From Thiobaca trueperi (GTDB lineage Bacteria > Pseudomonadota > Gammaproteobacteria > Chromatiales > Chromatiaceae), in NCBI RefSeq assembly GCF_004342175.1, contig NZ_SMAO01000004.1, forward strand, positions 310,001 to 374,000: 64,000 bases of DNA. Direction: 5' to 3'. Position 1 is the first letter of the stretch, and every line of letters starts with the position of its first letter. The translations under genes and the position numbers were made by a program. Below the pieces are notes generated by a model. That model was not told the origin of the DNA. It did not search any database and was given only the letters and a program-made list of their open reading frames with translations. This document shows, piece by piece, positions 36,527 to 44,600 of this stretch.

Positions 36527-38028
36527 AGCCTTTTCCGACCATCCTGAGCGTCCTGCTGATCCTGCTCGTCGGCCTTGGCGCCATGGCTTCGGAAGTCGCT
36601 GGTGCCAGCGTCTCTCCTCCGACCCATCGAATTTATCTGGCCCTGTATCGGGGTATGACGCCGGCTGAACAGGGTTTCATGGATTATCTGCGGGATCATG
36701 ATCTGCCTGTCGAGTTCATCGTGCGGGATGCAGGCAACGATCCCAACGCGATTCCAGCGATGCGCGATGACATCCGCGCCATGAGACCGGATCTCGTTTA
36801 CAGCTTTGGCACCACCCTGACCCGCATCCTGGCGGGTACGCAGGGGAGCATTGATCCGGCCGTGCATATCACGGATATCCCCATCCTGTTCAATATCGTC
36901 GCCGATCCTGTGGGCGCCGGACTCGTCCCCGATCTCAAGTCATCCGGACGCAATCTGACCGGAACCATGCACACGGTTCCCATTGCCGCGCAGTATCGGA
37001 CCCTGCGCGAGGCGCTGCCCTGTACGCGACTGGGGATCCTTTATAATCCGCAGGAGCCCAATTCCGCGCTGTCGGTGGATGCCTTGACGCAGTTGGCTGA
37101 ACGTGACGGGTTGAGCGTCCTGCGCGCACCCGTCACACCTGCGAATGGTTCCCACGCTGTCGCCGCTGCGATCAGCCGCGTCGTTCAGGATCTGCTTGAC
37201 CAGAAGGTCGATGTCATCTATCTGCCATCCGACTCCTTTGTGATCCAGCATGCCCGACTCATTACAGGGATCACAGCGGCGGCTGAGATTCCCACCTTTT
37301 CAGCCACGGAAGATCCCGTCCGTGCGAGTGGCGCGACCATGGGTCTGGTCAGCGCCTATTACAATGTCGGACAATTCGCCGGCTTCAAGGCGACACAGAT
37401 TCTGCGCGACCATCTGGGTCCGTCTGAGATCCCCATTGAGTCGATCAACCGTTTCGCCTTTCTCGTCAATGTGGACGCTGCCCGCCGCGTCCATCGTCTG
37501 CCGCCGATTGCCTTGTTGCGAGTCGCCGAGCTCATCTGCTACAACGAAGGCGGTTGTCTGCCGGATGACGTCGCTGCTGCGACCGTTGCGCCGCCGGGGC
37601 AATCGTCCGGGCCAACCGTTCCGGCCATTCCGCTTGAGGCGAGCAAGGTCGAGCAAACAGAAGCCATCTCAGCGACTTCGAGCGGTCAAACGCAGACGGT
37701 TGAGCGCATCGCGCCGCCTTCACCCTGTGATCCTGGACAACCCTTCGTGTTGCGGCATGACGGCAGTGCGTCCCGGATCGAGTTGCCGCGCTGCGTGCAG
37801 GACAATGGTGCGCCGCGTGTGCTGGATGCGCCACCACTGACGAACCGGCTCGTCCTGCTGGTTCAGCAACATCTCAACGATCAGGGTTTCGACGCCGGGC
37901 GCAACGATGGTCTGATCGGCCCCCGCACCCGTGCGGCGATCCGGCGCTTTCAGACAGCGCAGGGGCTGAAAACGACCGGCATGATCGACTTCGCGTTACT
38001 TGATCGTCTGCAAGCGTCATCCCCATAG
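36523..38028 (+). CDS. ABC substrate-binding-type protein with C-terminal peptidoglycan-binding domain
   Basis: 501 aa, exported by an N-terminal signal peptide (MKPFPTILSVLLILLVGLGAMASEV). Residues ~33-345 look like the type I periplasmic binding fold of the ABC_sub_bind (TrpX/DUF534-like) family: DLVYSFGTTLTRIL, ILFNIVADPVGAGLV, LGILYNPQEPNSALSV, IYLPSDSFVIQH. After a Ser/Thr/Pro-rich linker, residues ~430-498 resemble a PG_binding_1 domain (LVQQHLNDQGFDAGRNDGLIGPRTRAAIRRFQ). No permease or ATPase is encoded beside it; the partner is probably the overlapping sensor-MFS protein. The ligand cannot be predicted from the sequence. Confidence 0.82.
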   Translation: MKPFPTILSVLLILLVGLGAMASEVAGASVSPPTHRIYLALYRGMTPAEQGFMDYLRDHDLPVEFIVRDAGNDPNAIPAMRDDIRAMRPDLVYSFGTTLTRILAGTQGSIDPAVHITDIPILFNIVADPVGAGLVPDLKSSGRNLTGTMHTVPIAAQYRTLREALPCTRLGILYNPQEPNSALSVDALTQLAERDGLSVLRAPVTPANGSHAVAAAISRVVQDLLDQKVDVIYLPSDSFVIQHARLITGITAAAEIPTFSATEDPVRASGATMGLVSAYYNVGQFAGFKATQILRDHLGPSEIPIESINRFAFLVNVDAARRVHRLPPIALLRVAELICYNEGGCLPDDVAAATVAPPGQSSGPTVPAIPLEASKVEQTEAISATSSGQTQTVERIAPPSPCDPGQPFVLRHDGSASRIELPRCVQDNGAPRVLDAPPLTNRLVLLVQQHLNDQGFDAGRNDGLIGPRTRAAIRRFQTAQGLKTTGMIDFALLDRLQASSP

Positions 38029-38053
38029 ACCAGGACAACCGGAGCCAGTGATC

Positions 38054-39382
38054 ATGCGAGCTTTTCATCGGTCAGCCGTGTTCATAACCGTCCTTCTGGC
38101 AGGCTGGCACGGCGTTTCATCGGCGCAGACCCTCTCTGCCCCGACGACCGGAGCCAGCGAGTTCAGGCTGCTGGCCGAGCCCATGAGCGCGGAATGGGAA
38201 GCCAGCCTGCTGCCACCCTTGCTGCAAAGCCTGATGCGCATTGGTCCTTATGTCATTCAGCGTGCGTCAGCCATTGATGCGCTGTCAGCCGTGGGTGCCT
38301 CGACCCATCATCTGGCGCTGCTGCGCCGTTCGAGCGCCCTGGCTGCCGGCGCGGCGTCCCCCGTCGAATGGCTGGAAATCGGTCCTGCCGCCTGTCTGAC
38401 GCTGGTTGTGCGCGACGACGCCGACTGGTTCAGCTATGGCGATCTGAATTACGGGTCTGGTCGGCCGCTGCGTGTGGATGTCGCCAGCGTTGCGGCGCAT
38501 CAGGATTTCGAGCGATTGCTGACCGCCTTTCCGCTGGCTGGCGAGGTCCAGATTCAGGTTCGACCAACACTGATCGCACTTCAGCGTCTGGCGGCACGGG
38601 ATAGTGATCTGGCCGTGCTTGATGTCCCGCGCCACGGTGTCGGCGCTCATCCGAGCGAGACGATGCCGCTGGTGGCAGAGCGCGGCTTGCGTCTGCTGGA
38701 CATCCCGCCAGCCCTGATCGCCAGGGCGCCCGGTCTGACCGCTGGCGAGGTGCTGATCTCGTCGGGATGGTTCTGGGAATCCCCCCGAACCTATCGCACC
38801 CTCTGCGACCCCTTTGTGCTCGCTATGCCAAAGGGGCAGGCCGACCGTCTGGTGTATGCATTGCATCGCGTGTTGAGCAAGGGACAGGTCGGGGCGATGA
38901 CGACTGCGGAGAGTGCAGGCATGTCGGTTGCGATACCGGATTGGACACCGGTTGCGACGGCGGCGGATCCGGCGCCTGATCCCTCGCCGCCAGCACCGGT
39001 CGATGTTGAGACGCCCGTACCGGTCCCTGAGCCGGTTCAGGTCGAAGCGGAAACACCGGTATCGACCGCGATCTGCGATCCGGCAAAGCCCTATGTCTTG
39101 CTACATGCCGGGAGCGAGACGCGCCTGGAACTGGTCCGCTGCACGCTTGACCAGGGCGAACCCCGTCTGCTCAAGGAGCCGCCACTGAGCAATCCGCTGG
39201 TCCTGATGCTGCAACGTCATCTCAATGATCTGGGTTTCAAGGCGGGCCGCCCCGACGGGCTGATTGGAGCCCGCACCCGCGAGGCGATCCGGCGCTTCCA
39301 GACGGCAGAGGGACAAACGTCAAATGGATCGATCACCTTTGATTTGATCGACCGGATTCAGCAGGCAGCGGCCAGTCGGTAG
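38054..39382 (+). CDS. Periplasmic solute-receptor-like protein with peptidoglycan-binding domain
   Basis: 442 aa, signal peptide MRAFHRSAVFITVLLAGWHGVSSAQ. The N-terminal ~280 residues resemble a TAXI/NMT1-like periplasmic receptor (FRLLAEPMSAEWEASLLPPLL, GPAACLTLVVRDDADWFSYGDLN, SGWFWESPRTYRTLCDPFVLAMP). A Pro/Val/Glu-rich linker follows, then a PG_binding_1 domain (residues ~375-438, LMLQRHLNDLGFKAGRPDGLIGARTREAIRRFQ) closely similar to that of the preceding gene. It lies 25 bases after that gene in the same orientation, so probably the same operon. Its own paralog lies tail-to-tail at 39447-40424. Confidence 0.8.
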   Translation: MRAFHRSAVFITVLLAGWHGVSSAQTLSAPTTGASEFRLLAEPMSAEWEASLLPPLLQSLMRIGPYVIQRASAIDALSAVGASTHHLALLRRSSALAAGAASPVEWLEIGPAACLTLVVRDDADWFSYGDLNYGSGRPLRVDVASVAAHQDFERLLTAFPLAGEVQIQVRPTLIALQRLAARDSDLAVLDVPRHGVGAHPSETMPLVAERGLRLLDIPPALIARAPGLTAGEVLISSGWFWESPRTYRTLCDPFVLAMPKGQADRLVYALHRVLSKGQVGAMTTAESAGMSVAIPDWTPVATAADPAPDPSPPAPVDVETPVPVPEPVQVEAETPVSTAICDPAKPYVLLHAGSETRLELVRCTLDQGEPRLLKEPPLSNPLVLMLQRHLNDLGFKAGRPDGLIGARTREAIRRFQTAEGQTSNGSITFDLIDRIQQAAASR

Positions 39383-39446
39383 CGTGACTCCCGAATGACC
39401 ATCAGTCCATTCACAGTGTCAATTCTGTTCGTCCTGTCTGTTTCTT

Positions 39447-40424
39447 TCAGGGCGAGAGGATCCCTGCCGCGACCAGCAGGCGACGGAAGGCATCGCTGAG
39501 TGTTGCAAAAAAGCCCGGTTGCGTCTCGGTTTGAGCGGGGGCGGCGCCGCCGGTGCCGCCTTCTTCCGCCAGCTTGGAATAGAGCGCATAGATCAGTTGG
39601 TCGGCGCCGGTCGTCGGCATGGCAAGGACGAAGGGGTCGCAGAGACTGCGATAGAGCTTGGGTGATTCCCAGAACCAGCCCTTCGAGATGACGATCTCGC
39701 CGAGTTTGCGTCCGTCCGCCGCCCGGTCGAGCGCCAGCGGCAGTTCCAGCAGGCGCAGGTCGCGCGAGGTGACGAAGGTCATGACATCTTCCGGCTGATC
39801 AGACGCGCCCCGCCGGGGAACATCGAGCACCACCAGATCCGCATCCCCGGCCACCAGACGCTGGACGGCGATATGGGTCGGGCGCTCCAGAAGCAGCACT
39901 TTGCTGCCAATCGGAAAATCATTGAGCAGACGTTGAAAATCCTGACGTGCGCCCGGGCTGACCGCCTCTACGCGCAGTGGGCGCTCAGATCCGTAGTTCA
40001 GATCAGCATAGGTGTTCCAGATGGAATCCTGGCGCACGGCCAGCGTCAGACAGGACGCCGGGCCGATTTCGAGCAGCTCGATGCCTTGATTGTCACCCGC
40101 ACCAGCGGCGATTGCGCTTGAGCGACGCAGCAGCGCCAGACGTCGGGACGATCCGGCGACAGCACGCAGGGCATCTGCCGGTTCCGCCCTTATCGTTGTG
40201 TAAGGCGCGATCCGCAGGAGGTTTTGCAGCATGGGCGGAACGAGTCGAGCCTCCCATTCCGCACTCAGCGGCTCGACCAAGAGCGCGAAATCGGTTGATG
40301 TGGTACTCGCGGGTGGTGCGAAAGGCGATGCAGCGACGGGGGCGGATGGCGCGGCGCCTTGGCCGATGCCGGTCTGAAGGGTCAGAAAAACGCCAAGCCA
40401 CAGTGATCGGGAATGACCGAACAT
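39447..40424 (-). CDS. Paralog of the 38054 receptor-like protein, lacking the PG-binding domain
   Basis: 325 aa with a signal peptide. It aligns almost end to end with the receptor part of the 38054 gene: FALLVEPLSAEWEARLVPPML, RRLALLRRSSAIAAGAG, EIGPASCLTLAVRQD, YADLNYGSERPLRV, SKGWFWESPKLYRSLCDPFVLAMP. It ends shortly after this domain, with a short helical C-terminal tail (FFATLSDAFRRLLVAAGIL) in place of the peptidoglycan-binding domain. The two genes converge with 64 bases between them, which suggests an inverted duplication. Function unknown; periplasmic. Confidence 0.78.
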   Translation of the reverse strand: MFGHSRSLWLGVFLTLQTGIGQGAAPSAPVAASPFAPPASTTSTDFALLVEPLSAEWEARLVPPMLQNLLRIAPYTTIRAEPADALRAVAGSSRRLALLRRSSAIAAGAGDNQGIELLEIGPASCLTLAVRQDSIWNTYADLNYGSERPLRVEAVSPGARQDFQRLLNDFPIGSKVLLLERPTHIAVQRLVAGDADLVVLDVPRRGASDQPEDVMTFVTSRDLRLLELPLALDRAADGRKLGEIVISKGWFWESPKLYRSLCDPFVLAMPTTGADQLIYALYSKLAEEGGTGGAAPAQTETQPGFFATLSDAFRRLLVAAGILSP

Positions 40425-40430
40425 ATTGAT

Positions 40431-40844
40431 TTAAAGTCTCCTGCTGATGTCGTCTGAGTCAACCTGACCGGAGAGACGGGTCCGCATTGCCGACCAGCAG
40501 ACGCCGATCGTGAGCGCGATCGTCACGAACATGATGATATACAACTGCAGTAATTCCCAACTATAGAAGGTGACGAATTCCAGCCGCCAGAGAGTGATCG
40601 CGATGGAGATCATGCAGATCGTCAGCAGGAACACGCCGGCATAACCAAGCGCGCGAAAGGTCAGTTGAATAAAGGTCAGATTGAGTGCGAAGACCACCAG
40701 ACCGACCGAGATTTTTAGTGACAGATCGGCGTCGGACTCAAACGCCCAATGTATAAATGAACGTCCGCTCGGGTTATAGGTGCCGAAAACCACGGCAGCG
40801 ATCAGAAACCAGCGCAGGATGATACTGTAAATGCCGAATTTCAT
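40431..40844 (-). CDS. Four-helix inner-membrane protein, DUF6524-like
   Basis: 137 aa with four membrane segments. The N-terminal motif RWFLIAAVVFGTYNPSGRSFIHW matches the NP-(S/T)-G-x-S-x3-W pattern of DUF6524 proteins. A second, more diverged relative lies at 43184-43606. Its start overlaps the stop of the DUF4239-like gene (ATGA), so the pair is translationally coupled. Function not known. Confidence 0.72.
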   Translation of the reverse strand: MKFGIYSIILRWFLIAAVVFGTYNPSGRSFIHWAFESDADLSLKISVGLVVFALNLTFIQLTFRALGYAGVFLLTICMISIAITLWRLEFVTFYSWELLQLYIIMFVTIALTIGVCWSAMRTRLSGQVDSDDISRRL

Positions 40845-41662
40845 GGCGTGGTTCCGTTCTTCGGGAGATCAGTCAGGGTTTGCAGCGCCGCGACAAAGTC
40901 GTCTGGCTGAAGCATCAGTTCTCCGGCGAAGGGATAGAGCATTTTCACTGCAAGGGTGATGAGCGAGATGAAGACGACGACCAGTGCGGTGCCAAGCAGA
41001 ATATGGACAATCGCATAAGGTGTATAAACGAACCATGGAAGGGCGATGGCAACCAGGGTCAGGATAATCAGCACGCTTGAAAGCATGTTGGGCAGGGCGT
41101 CACCATTGCCTGGCCCATTCGTCACACGTTCCGCCCGCCGCGTCAGCACCTGTGTGGCGATCTGCTGCGCCTGGACGGCAATCCCCCGATCCTCTGCTGA
41201 ATAGCGCCCCGCCTCGGCGATGCCGGCAAAAATCCGGTCAAGATCGACTTGAGCCGCCTGACTCTCGTCGCCGAATTTCAGCAGTGGCCATTCTTCCTCA
41301 ATCACGGTGCGCAGATAATCCTGGATGAGATCTGGCAGGGCGCCCTGTGCGCTCGGCGAAAATTGGGCCGTGGTCTGACTGAGCGCACGCAAGGCTAGGG
41401 CTTCGTTTCTCACGGTCGTCTGCATGTCCTGGTACTGCTCGAAGGCGGAGACCAGAAACAAACCGATCATGACTGCATAAATTTCAGCCATGTAATTGAT
41501 TTTGGCCTGGGCGGCGGTGCCGGTAATGCGATACTCGCTTGGATAAAAGGCGCGAACGAGCAGGATCCCCAACACTGAAATCAGGATGCCGGGAATGGCG
41601 AGAAGCAGAAAGGCTGCCAGAAAGGGCGTTTCCGCCAGCCATTCGAGAAAGTTGCTCGCCAT
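40841..41662 (-). CDS. DUF4239-type (bestrophin-like) membrane protein
   Basis: 273 aa. Two membrane segments near the N-terminus (residues ~15-38 and ~58-76) and two near the C-terminus (~195-245), with a central soluble helical domain. The motif YAVMIGLFLVSAFEQYQDMQTTVRNEALALRALS is typical of DUF4239 proteins, whose role is unknown. Encoded between the two small genes at 40431 and 41668, all on the minus strand. Confidence 0.75.
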   Translation of the reverse strand: MASNFLEWLAETPFLAAFLLLAIPGILISVLGILLVRAFYPSEYRITGTAAQAKINYMAEIYAVMIGLFLVSAFEQYQDMQTTVRNEALALRALSQTTAQFSPSAQGALPDLIQDYLRTVIEEEWPLLKFGDESQAAQVDLDRIFAGIAEAGRYSAEDRGIAVQAQQIATQVLTRRAERVTNGPGNGDALPNMLSSVLIILTLVAIALPWFVYTPYAIVHILLGTALVVVFISLITLAVKMLYPFAGELMLQPDDFVAALQTLTDLPKNGTTP

Positions 41663-41667
41663 GATCT

Positions 41668-42117
41668 TTAAGTGTCAGTTCTGGCGTCGGTGATCCCGGC
41701 GGCGCGAAACCAACGCTTCGAGCGCAGTAGGCCGCTTCCCTGTGGTTTTAATCCCTTGCGGGCGGCGGCATCCTTGACCGCCTGTTCCGCGACCTTTTTA
41801 TCCACGACACCGCGCGCCATGGTTTGCACGGCGGCAGCCAGTTGACGAAAAGAGTCACGGGTGAGACGTCCCCGGGGATCAGCAAATGAGACGACCAAGT
41901 CGTCAAGCAGACGCTCAACTTCAGTTTCAACGAAAACCAGACGCGCCGAAGACGCGCCCAGAATCAGGGAACGAGCCTCGAACGGATCCAGGTCGAGATC
42001 GAAGGTCGCCTTTTGCAGCCATTCGCTTTCGCGTTGTTTATTGACCCATTTGCAACGCTGCGTTTGATCCATGACGAAATCATGGAAGCGTCGGCCTCTG
42101 TGCTGTGTCTCGGACAA
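41668..42117 (-). CDS. Hypothetical soluble protein
   Basis: 149 aa, basic, no membrane segment. The central region has balanced composition (FDLDLDPFEARSLILGASSARLVFVETEVERLLDDLVVSFADPRG), suggesting genuine coding. The start is uncertain: a TTG at 42117 gives MSETQHRGRRFHDFV, while ATG 42072 gives MDQTQRC. It sits 5 bases before the DUF4239-like gene, in the same operon. Family not recognised. Confidence 0.62.
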   Translation of the reverse strand: MSETQHRGRRFHDFVMDQTQRCKWVNKQRESEWLQKATFDLDLDPFEARSLILGASSARLVFVETEVERLLDDLVVSFADPRGRLTRDSFRQLAAAVQTMARGVVDKKVAEQAVKDAAARKGLKPQGSGLLRSKRWFRAAGITDARTDT

Positions 42118-42183
42118 GTTCGGGCACCCGGATCGGTATATTATTCAAAGCCGTTTGGCTTTGCGATCATATCATAAGCGCGA

Positions 42184-42795
42184 TCAGAGCGGCGAACGCT
42201 GCGGCAGATCGCCATCCTGATCATAGAGATAGAGAAAAATAAAAATGACGAACAGGAGCCAAAAATTCAGCCAATACATGATCCAGGCCAGGATGATGAC
42301 TGCCATATAACCAACCACCATGGTCGTCAGGGTCGCCCAGCAAAACAGCAGGACGCCGCGCATGGCCTGCCAGGAACGCCACGCCAGCAGGGCCACCGCC
42401 AGCGCGATCCAGAACAGCGCCTGAAACACCCAGGGGCGCCAGCTATCGTCGAGCATATCCAGACGTAATTGAATCAGGCCGGCAATCAGCGCAAACAGGA
42501 TATCAAAAGGGTTCAGCCAGATGTCATAGAGTTCATCGAGACGCAGTGACCAGTAATCCGAAAGCCAGATGCCTTCCGGGTTTAGCCAACTGGTGACTTC
42601 CATTGCATCCAGAGCCGCGGCGCACAGAATAAGGCCGGCCAGGATTGGTAGCCATGAAAAAGGTGGAACCGAATACATGCCGCGATTGTCAAGATGCTGA
42701 ATCAGCAGGCGATTGACAAAAATCATCGAGGTTGGCAGGATAAACATTGGAATCGCGCTCTGGATAATCAATAAGACGTGCTGCTCGACATTCAT
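42184..42795 (-). CDS. Polytopic inner-membrane protein, unknown
   Basis: 203 aa with about five membrane segments, e.g. LLIIQSAIPMFILPTSMIFVN, WLPILAGLILCAAAL and the aromatic-rich C-terminal pair YMAVIILAWIMYWLNFWLLF. Base composition is slightly more AT-rich than the housekeeping genes nearby. It belongs to a minus-strand run of small membrane proteins (40431-43900). No family recognised. Confidence 0.65.
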   Translation of the reverse strand: MNVEQHVLLIIQSAIPMFILPTSMIFVNRLLIQHLDNRGMYSVPPFSWLPILAGLILCAAALDAMEVTSWLNPEGIWLSDYWSLRLDELYDIWLNPFDILFALIAGLIQLRLDMLDDSWRPWVFQALFWIALAVALLAWRSWQAMRGVLLFCWATLTTMVVGYMAVIILAWIMYWLNFWLLFVIFIFLYLYDQDGDLPQRSPL

Positions 42796-42865
42796 GCAAT
42801 CAAAGGCTCCGGGATCGTTGCAATAGCCAATTTGCGATGTCTAATGAGCGCCGAGGTTAAATTTA

Positions 42866-43180
42866 ATGTTTACGTCATCGGTTCGAGTTAAAGGCGAGCG
42901 CGATTCCTGGTGGGATGATGTGATCGGGCTGTTGTCGGGTCGCGGCATTCGCCGGGGTAATCCCGAGACATTTGCCGTTAATGCCTCGCTCACGGCGCTC
43001 AGGGCAAGCCTGGACACTGCGCAGATTACTGATCCGGCCATTGGCTTGACGATTTCACACGACGGTGAGGGGGAAAAACGAGCTGTCACAGTGGTCGCCT
43101 TTGCCAACCAATGCGCCCGGCTGCCGAGCCGGAAACTGTCTGCCGAGCCTGTTTGCACGCCACCAGCCACCCGCAAGGAG
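42866..43180 (+). pseudogene. Possible remnant or small gene on the plus strand
   Basis: The plus-strand frame gives MFTSSVRVKGERDSWWDDV then IGLLSGRGIRRGN, ISHDGEGEKRAVTVVAFANQC and so on. This has balanced, protein-like composition, whereas the minus frame opposite it is Ser/Arg/Ala-rich as shadows are. GAGG lies 9 bases upstream. The open frame continues to 43366 by running antisense through the next minus-strand gene, so the natural end is unclear and a truncation or frameshift is suspected. Confidence 0.3.
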
Positions 43181-43183
43181 CCA

Positions 43184-43606
43184 TCAAGGGGGGTACTTGA
43201 GCACGCCCTTTTGTCCAGACAACTGGCGGACTGCCAAGGGCACGATCTGGCCGAACGTCAGGATCGACGTGATGACCAGGATGCTCGCCAAATAGCGGGT
43301 CATCTCGCTGATTTCGACCCAATCCCAGAGATGCCAGAGCAACGCCGCAATCGCGAGGATGAGTAGGACGACGACCGCCGAGCCGAGCATCCGCATCGCG
43401 GTCCAGGTATGACGCAGCAGGACGATCAGGAGCGTCAGAATCACGATCGCCAGTGTCAAACGATACCATAAGGCGTTGTCGCTGTTGCGCAGCCAGTCCA
43501 CTGCCGACAGACCGGTAGGATTGTGAATAAGAAAAAGGAAAGCGAAGATCACAATAAATCTCCGCTTGAGTCGGCTCAAGCTGAACTGGCGTTCCGCGCC
43601 GCTCAC
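43184..43606 (-). CDS. Inner-membrane protein related to the DUF6524-like protein
   Basis: 140 aa with four membrane segments. The N-terminal FIVIFAFLFLIHNPTGLSAVDW shares the NP-(S/T)-G-x-S-x3-W pattern with the gene at 40431-40844, and the overall helix layout is the same. Starts at GTG 43606, with GGGAG about 10 bases upstream. Probably an old duplicate; function unknown. Confidence 0.68.
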   Translation of the reverse strand: MSGAERQFSLSRLKRRFIVIFAFLFLIHNPTGLSAVDWLRNSDNALWYRLTLAIVILTLLIVLLRHTWTAMRMLGSAVVVLLILAIAALLWHLWDWVEISEMTRYLASILVITSILTFGQIVPLAVRQLSGQKGVLKYPP

Positions 43607-43654
43607 ATCTCTATCACTCCCATGACGCTGATCATCGATATATCATGAAAATTG

Positions 43655-43900
43655 TTAATGTGAAGTGCTGAACCAGGAGGTCGAACGCAGCCGTTCGACT
43701 TGGGCAAGCATCTGATAATAAGGGTCGTAGCGAGGATTGCCGTTGATATTGAATTTTGCTTCCATCGCCTGAATCAGGCTGGCTTTATGTTGAGTGAGAT
43801 AGCTGCGCTCCGCCCAGCCGACATCGGCGGGACGAATCTGAGCGGCGATGATGGCGATTGCAAATGCGCTGACGAGAGCAGTTTTAGTTGAGCGTCTCAT
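43655..43900 (-). CDS. Small secreted protein
   Basis: 81 aa. A signal peptide (MRRSTKTALVSAFAIAIIAAQ) precedes a ~60-residue mature part with SYLTQHKASLIQAMEAKFNINGNPRYDPYYQML. A GAGG ribosome binding site lies 8 bases before ATG 43900. Family not recognised. It is bordered upstream by the locus-2 palindromic repeat pair. Confidence 0.6.
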   Translation of the reverse strand: MRRSTKTALVSAFAIAIIAAQIRPADVGWAERSYLTQHKASLIQAMEAKFNINGNPRYDPYYQMLAQVERLRSTSWFSTSH

Positions 43901-43950
43901 GGATGATCATCCTCTGTTGTCGAAAAGAATCAAAAAGGATCGCATCCAAC

Positions 43951-44039
43951 TTTAAACCGCGTCTTGGAGCGAGATGCTAAGTTTCGAGTGAGATCAACCT
44001 TTGGCGCATCCACTGCACTTGGTGGGGACGCAGTTTAAA
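43951..44039 (+). repeat. TTTAAACCGCG palindromic element, locus 2 first copy
   Basis: 89 bp, starting TTTAAACCGCGTC and ending GACGCAGTTTAAA (12 of 13 complementary). The internal motif GGAGCGAGATGCTAAGTTTC matches the head motif of locus 1 (AGCGCGATATGCGTAGTTTTC). It is separated from the second copy by 11 AT-rich bases. Confidence 0.82.
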
Positions 44040-44050
44040 ACATTAAAAAT

Positions 44051-44139
44051 TTTAAACCGCGCCCCCGACAAGGACGGTTAGCTGAAGCGACACCAGACCA
44101 AAGCAAAGACCATGCATGTCATGATTGGACGCGGTTTAA
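44051..44139 (-). repeat. TTTAAACCGCG palindromic element, locus 2 second copy (inverted)
   Basis: 89 bp, TTTAAACCGCGCC to GGACGCGGTTTAA. Read on the minus strand, the head region (CCAATCATGACATGCATGG) is related to the other heads, so it is inverted relative to the first copy. The TAA stop of the minus-strand gene 44136-44600 is made of the last bases of this element. Confidence 0.78.
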
Positions 44140-44600
44140 TTCGAGACGAGATTCCGTGCATAGACGCCGCCGGCATAGGTGCCCGAGATGATGCCGATGG
44201 TCGTGACCGATGCCGTGACGATGCCGGTTCCGGCCTCCGAGAGGCCGAGCGTGGTGGCAAGCGAAGCCGCAACGGGGGCGATCCAGGCATTCATGATGAA
44301 GCCCGATGCCAGGAATCCAAGACCGGCGCCAGTGCCGATGGCCAGGATTTCAGCTGCGCCGGGCGAGAGATTTTTATTGGCGTCGGCATAGACCTGATTG
44401 AACATGGCCTTGACTTCAGCGATTTCCTGTGAGGTTTTTGCGGCGGCATCGGAGACTGCGCTCGTCGCACTGGCGACAGCCGGGGATGCGGTGACAACGG
44501 AAGGTGTGGGCGCGGGGGAAGGCTGACCGGGAACAGGCTCTGCCTGGAGCGGTGCGACGACAAACAAAGCGATCAATCCGGAAATCGGTAAGGCTTTCAT
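44136..44600 (-). CDS. Secreted alanine-rich protein with hydrophobic C-terminal half
   Basis: 154 aa. A signal peptide (MKALPISGLIALFVVAPLQAE) precedes a Pro/Ala/Ser/Thr-rich region (residues ~22-55), a helical stretch (TSQEIAEVKAMFNQVYADANK), and two long Gly/Ala hydrophobic segments (ILAIGTGAGLGFLASGFIMNAWIAPVAAS and IVTASVTTIGIISGTYAGGVYA). AAGG precedes ATG 44600. Resembles the small secreted protein at 33144 in plan. Its stop codon comes from the adjoining palindromic repeat. Family not recognised. Confidence 0.68.
   Translation of the reverse strand: MKALPISGLIALFVVAPLQAEPVPGQPSPAPTPSVVTASPAVASATSAVSDAAAKTSQEIAEVKAMFNQVYADANKNLSPGAAEILAIGTGAGLGFLASGFIMNAWIAPVAASLATTLGLSEAGTGIVTASVTTIGIISGTYAGGVYARNLVSN

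Noticed and set aside
42841-43176. 111-codon minus-strand frame
   Set aside because: Ser/Arg/Pro-rich shadow; the plus strand has the more protein-like frame here.
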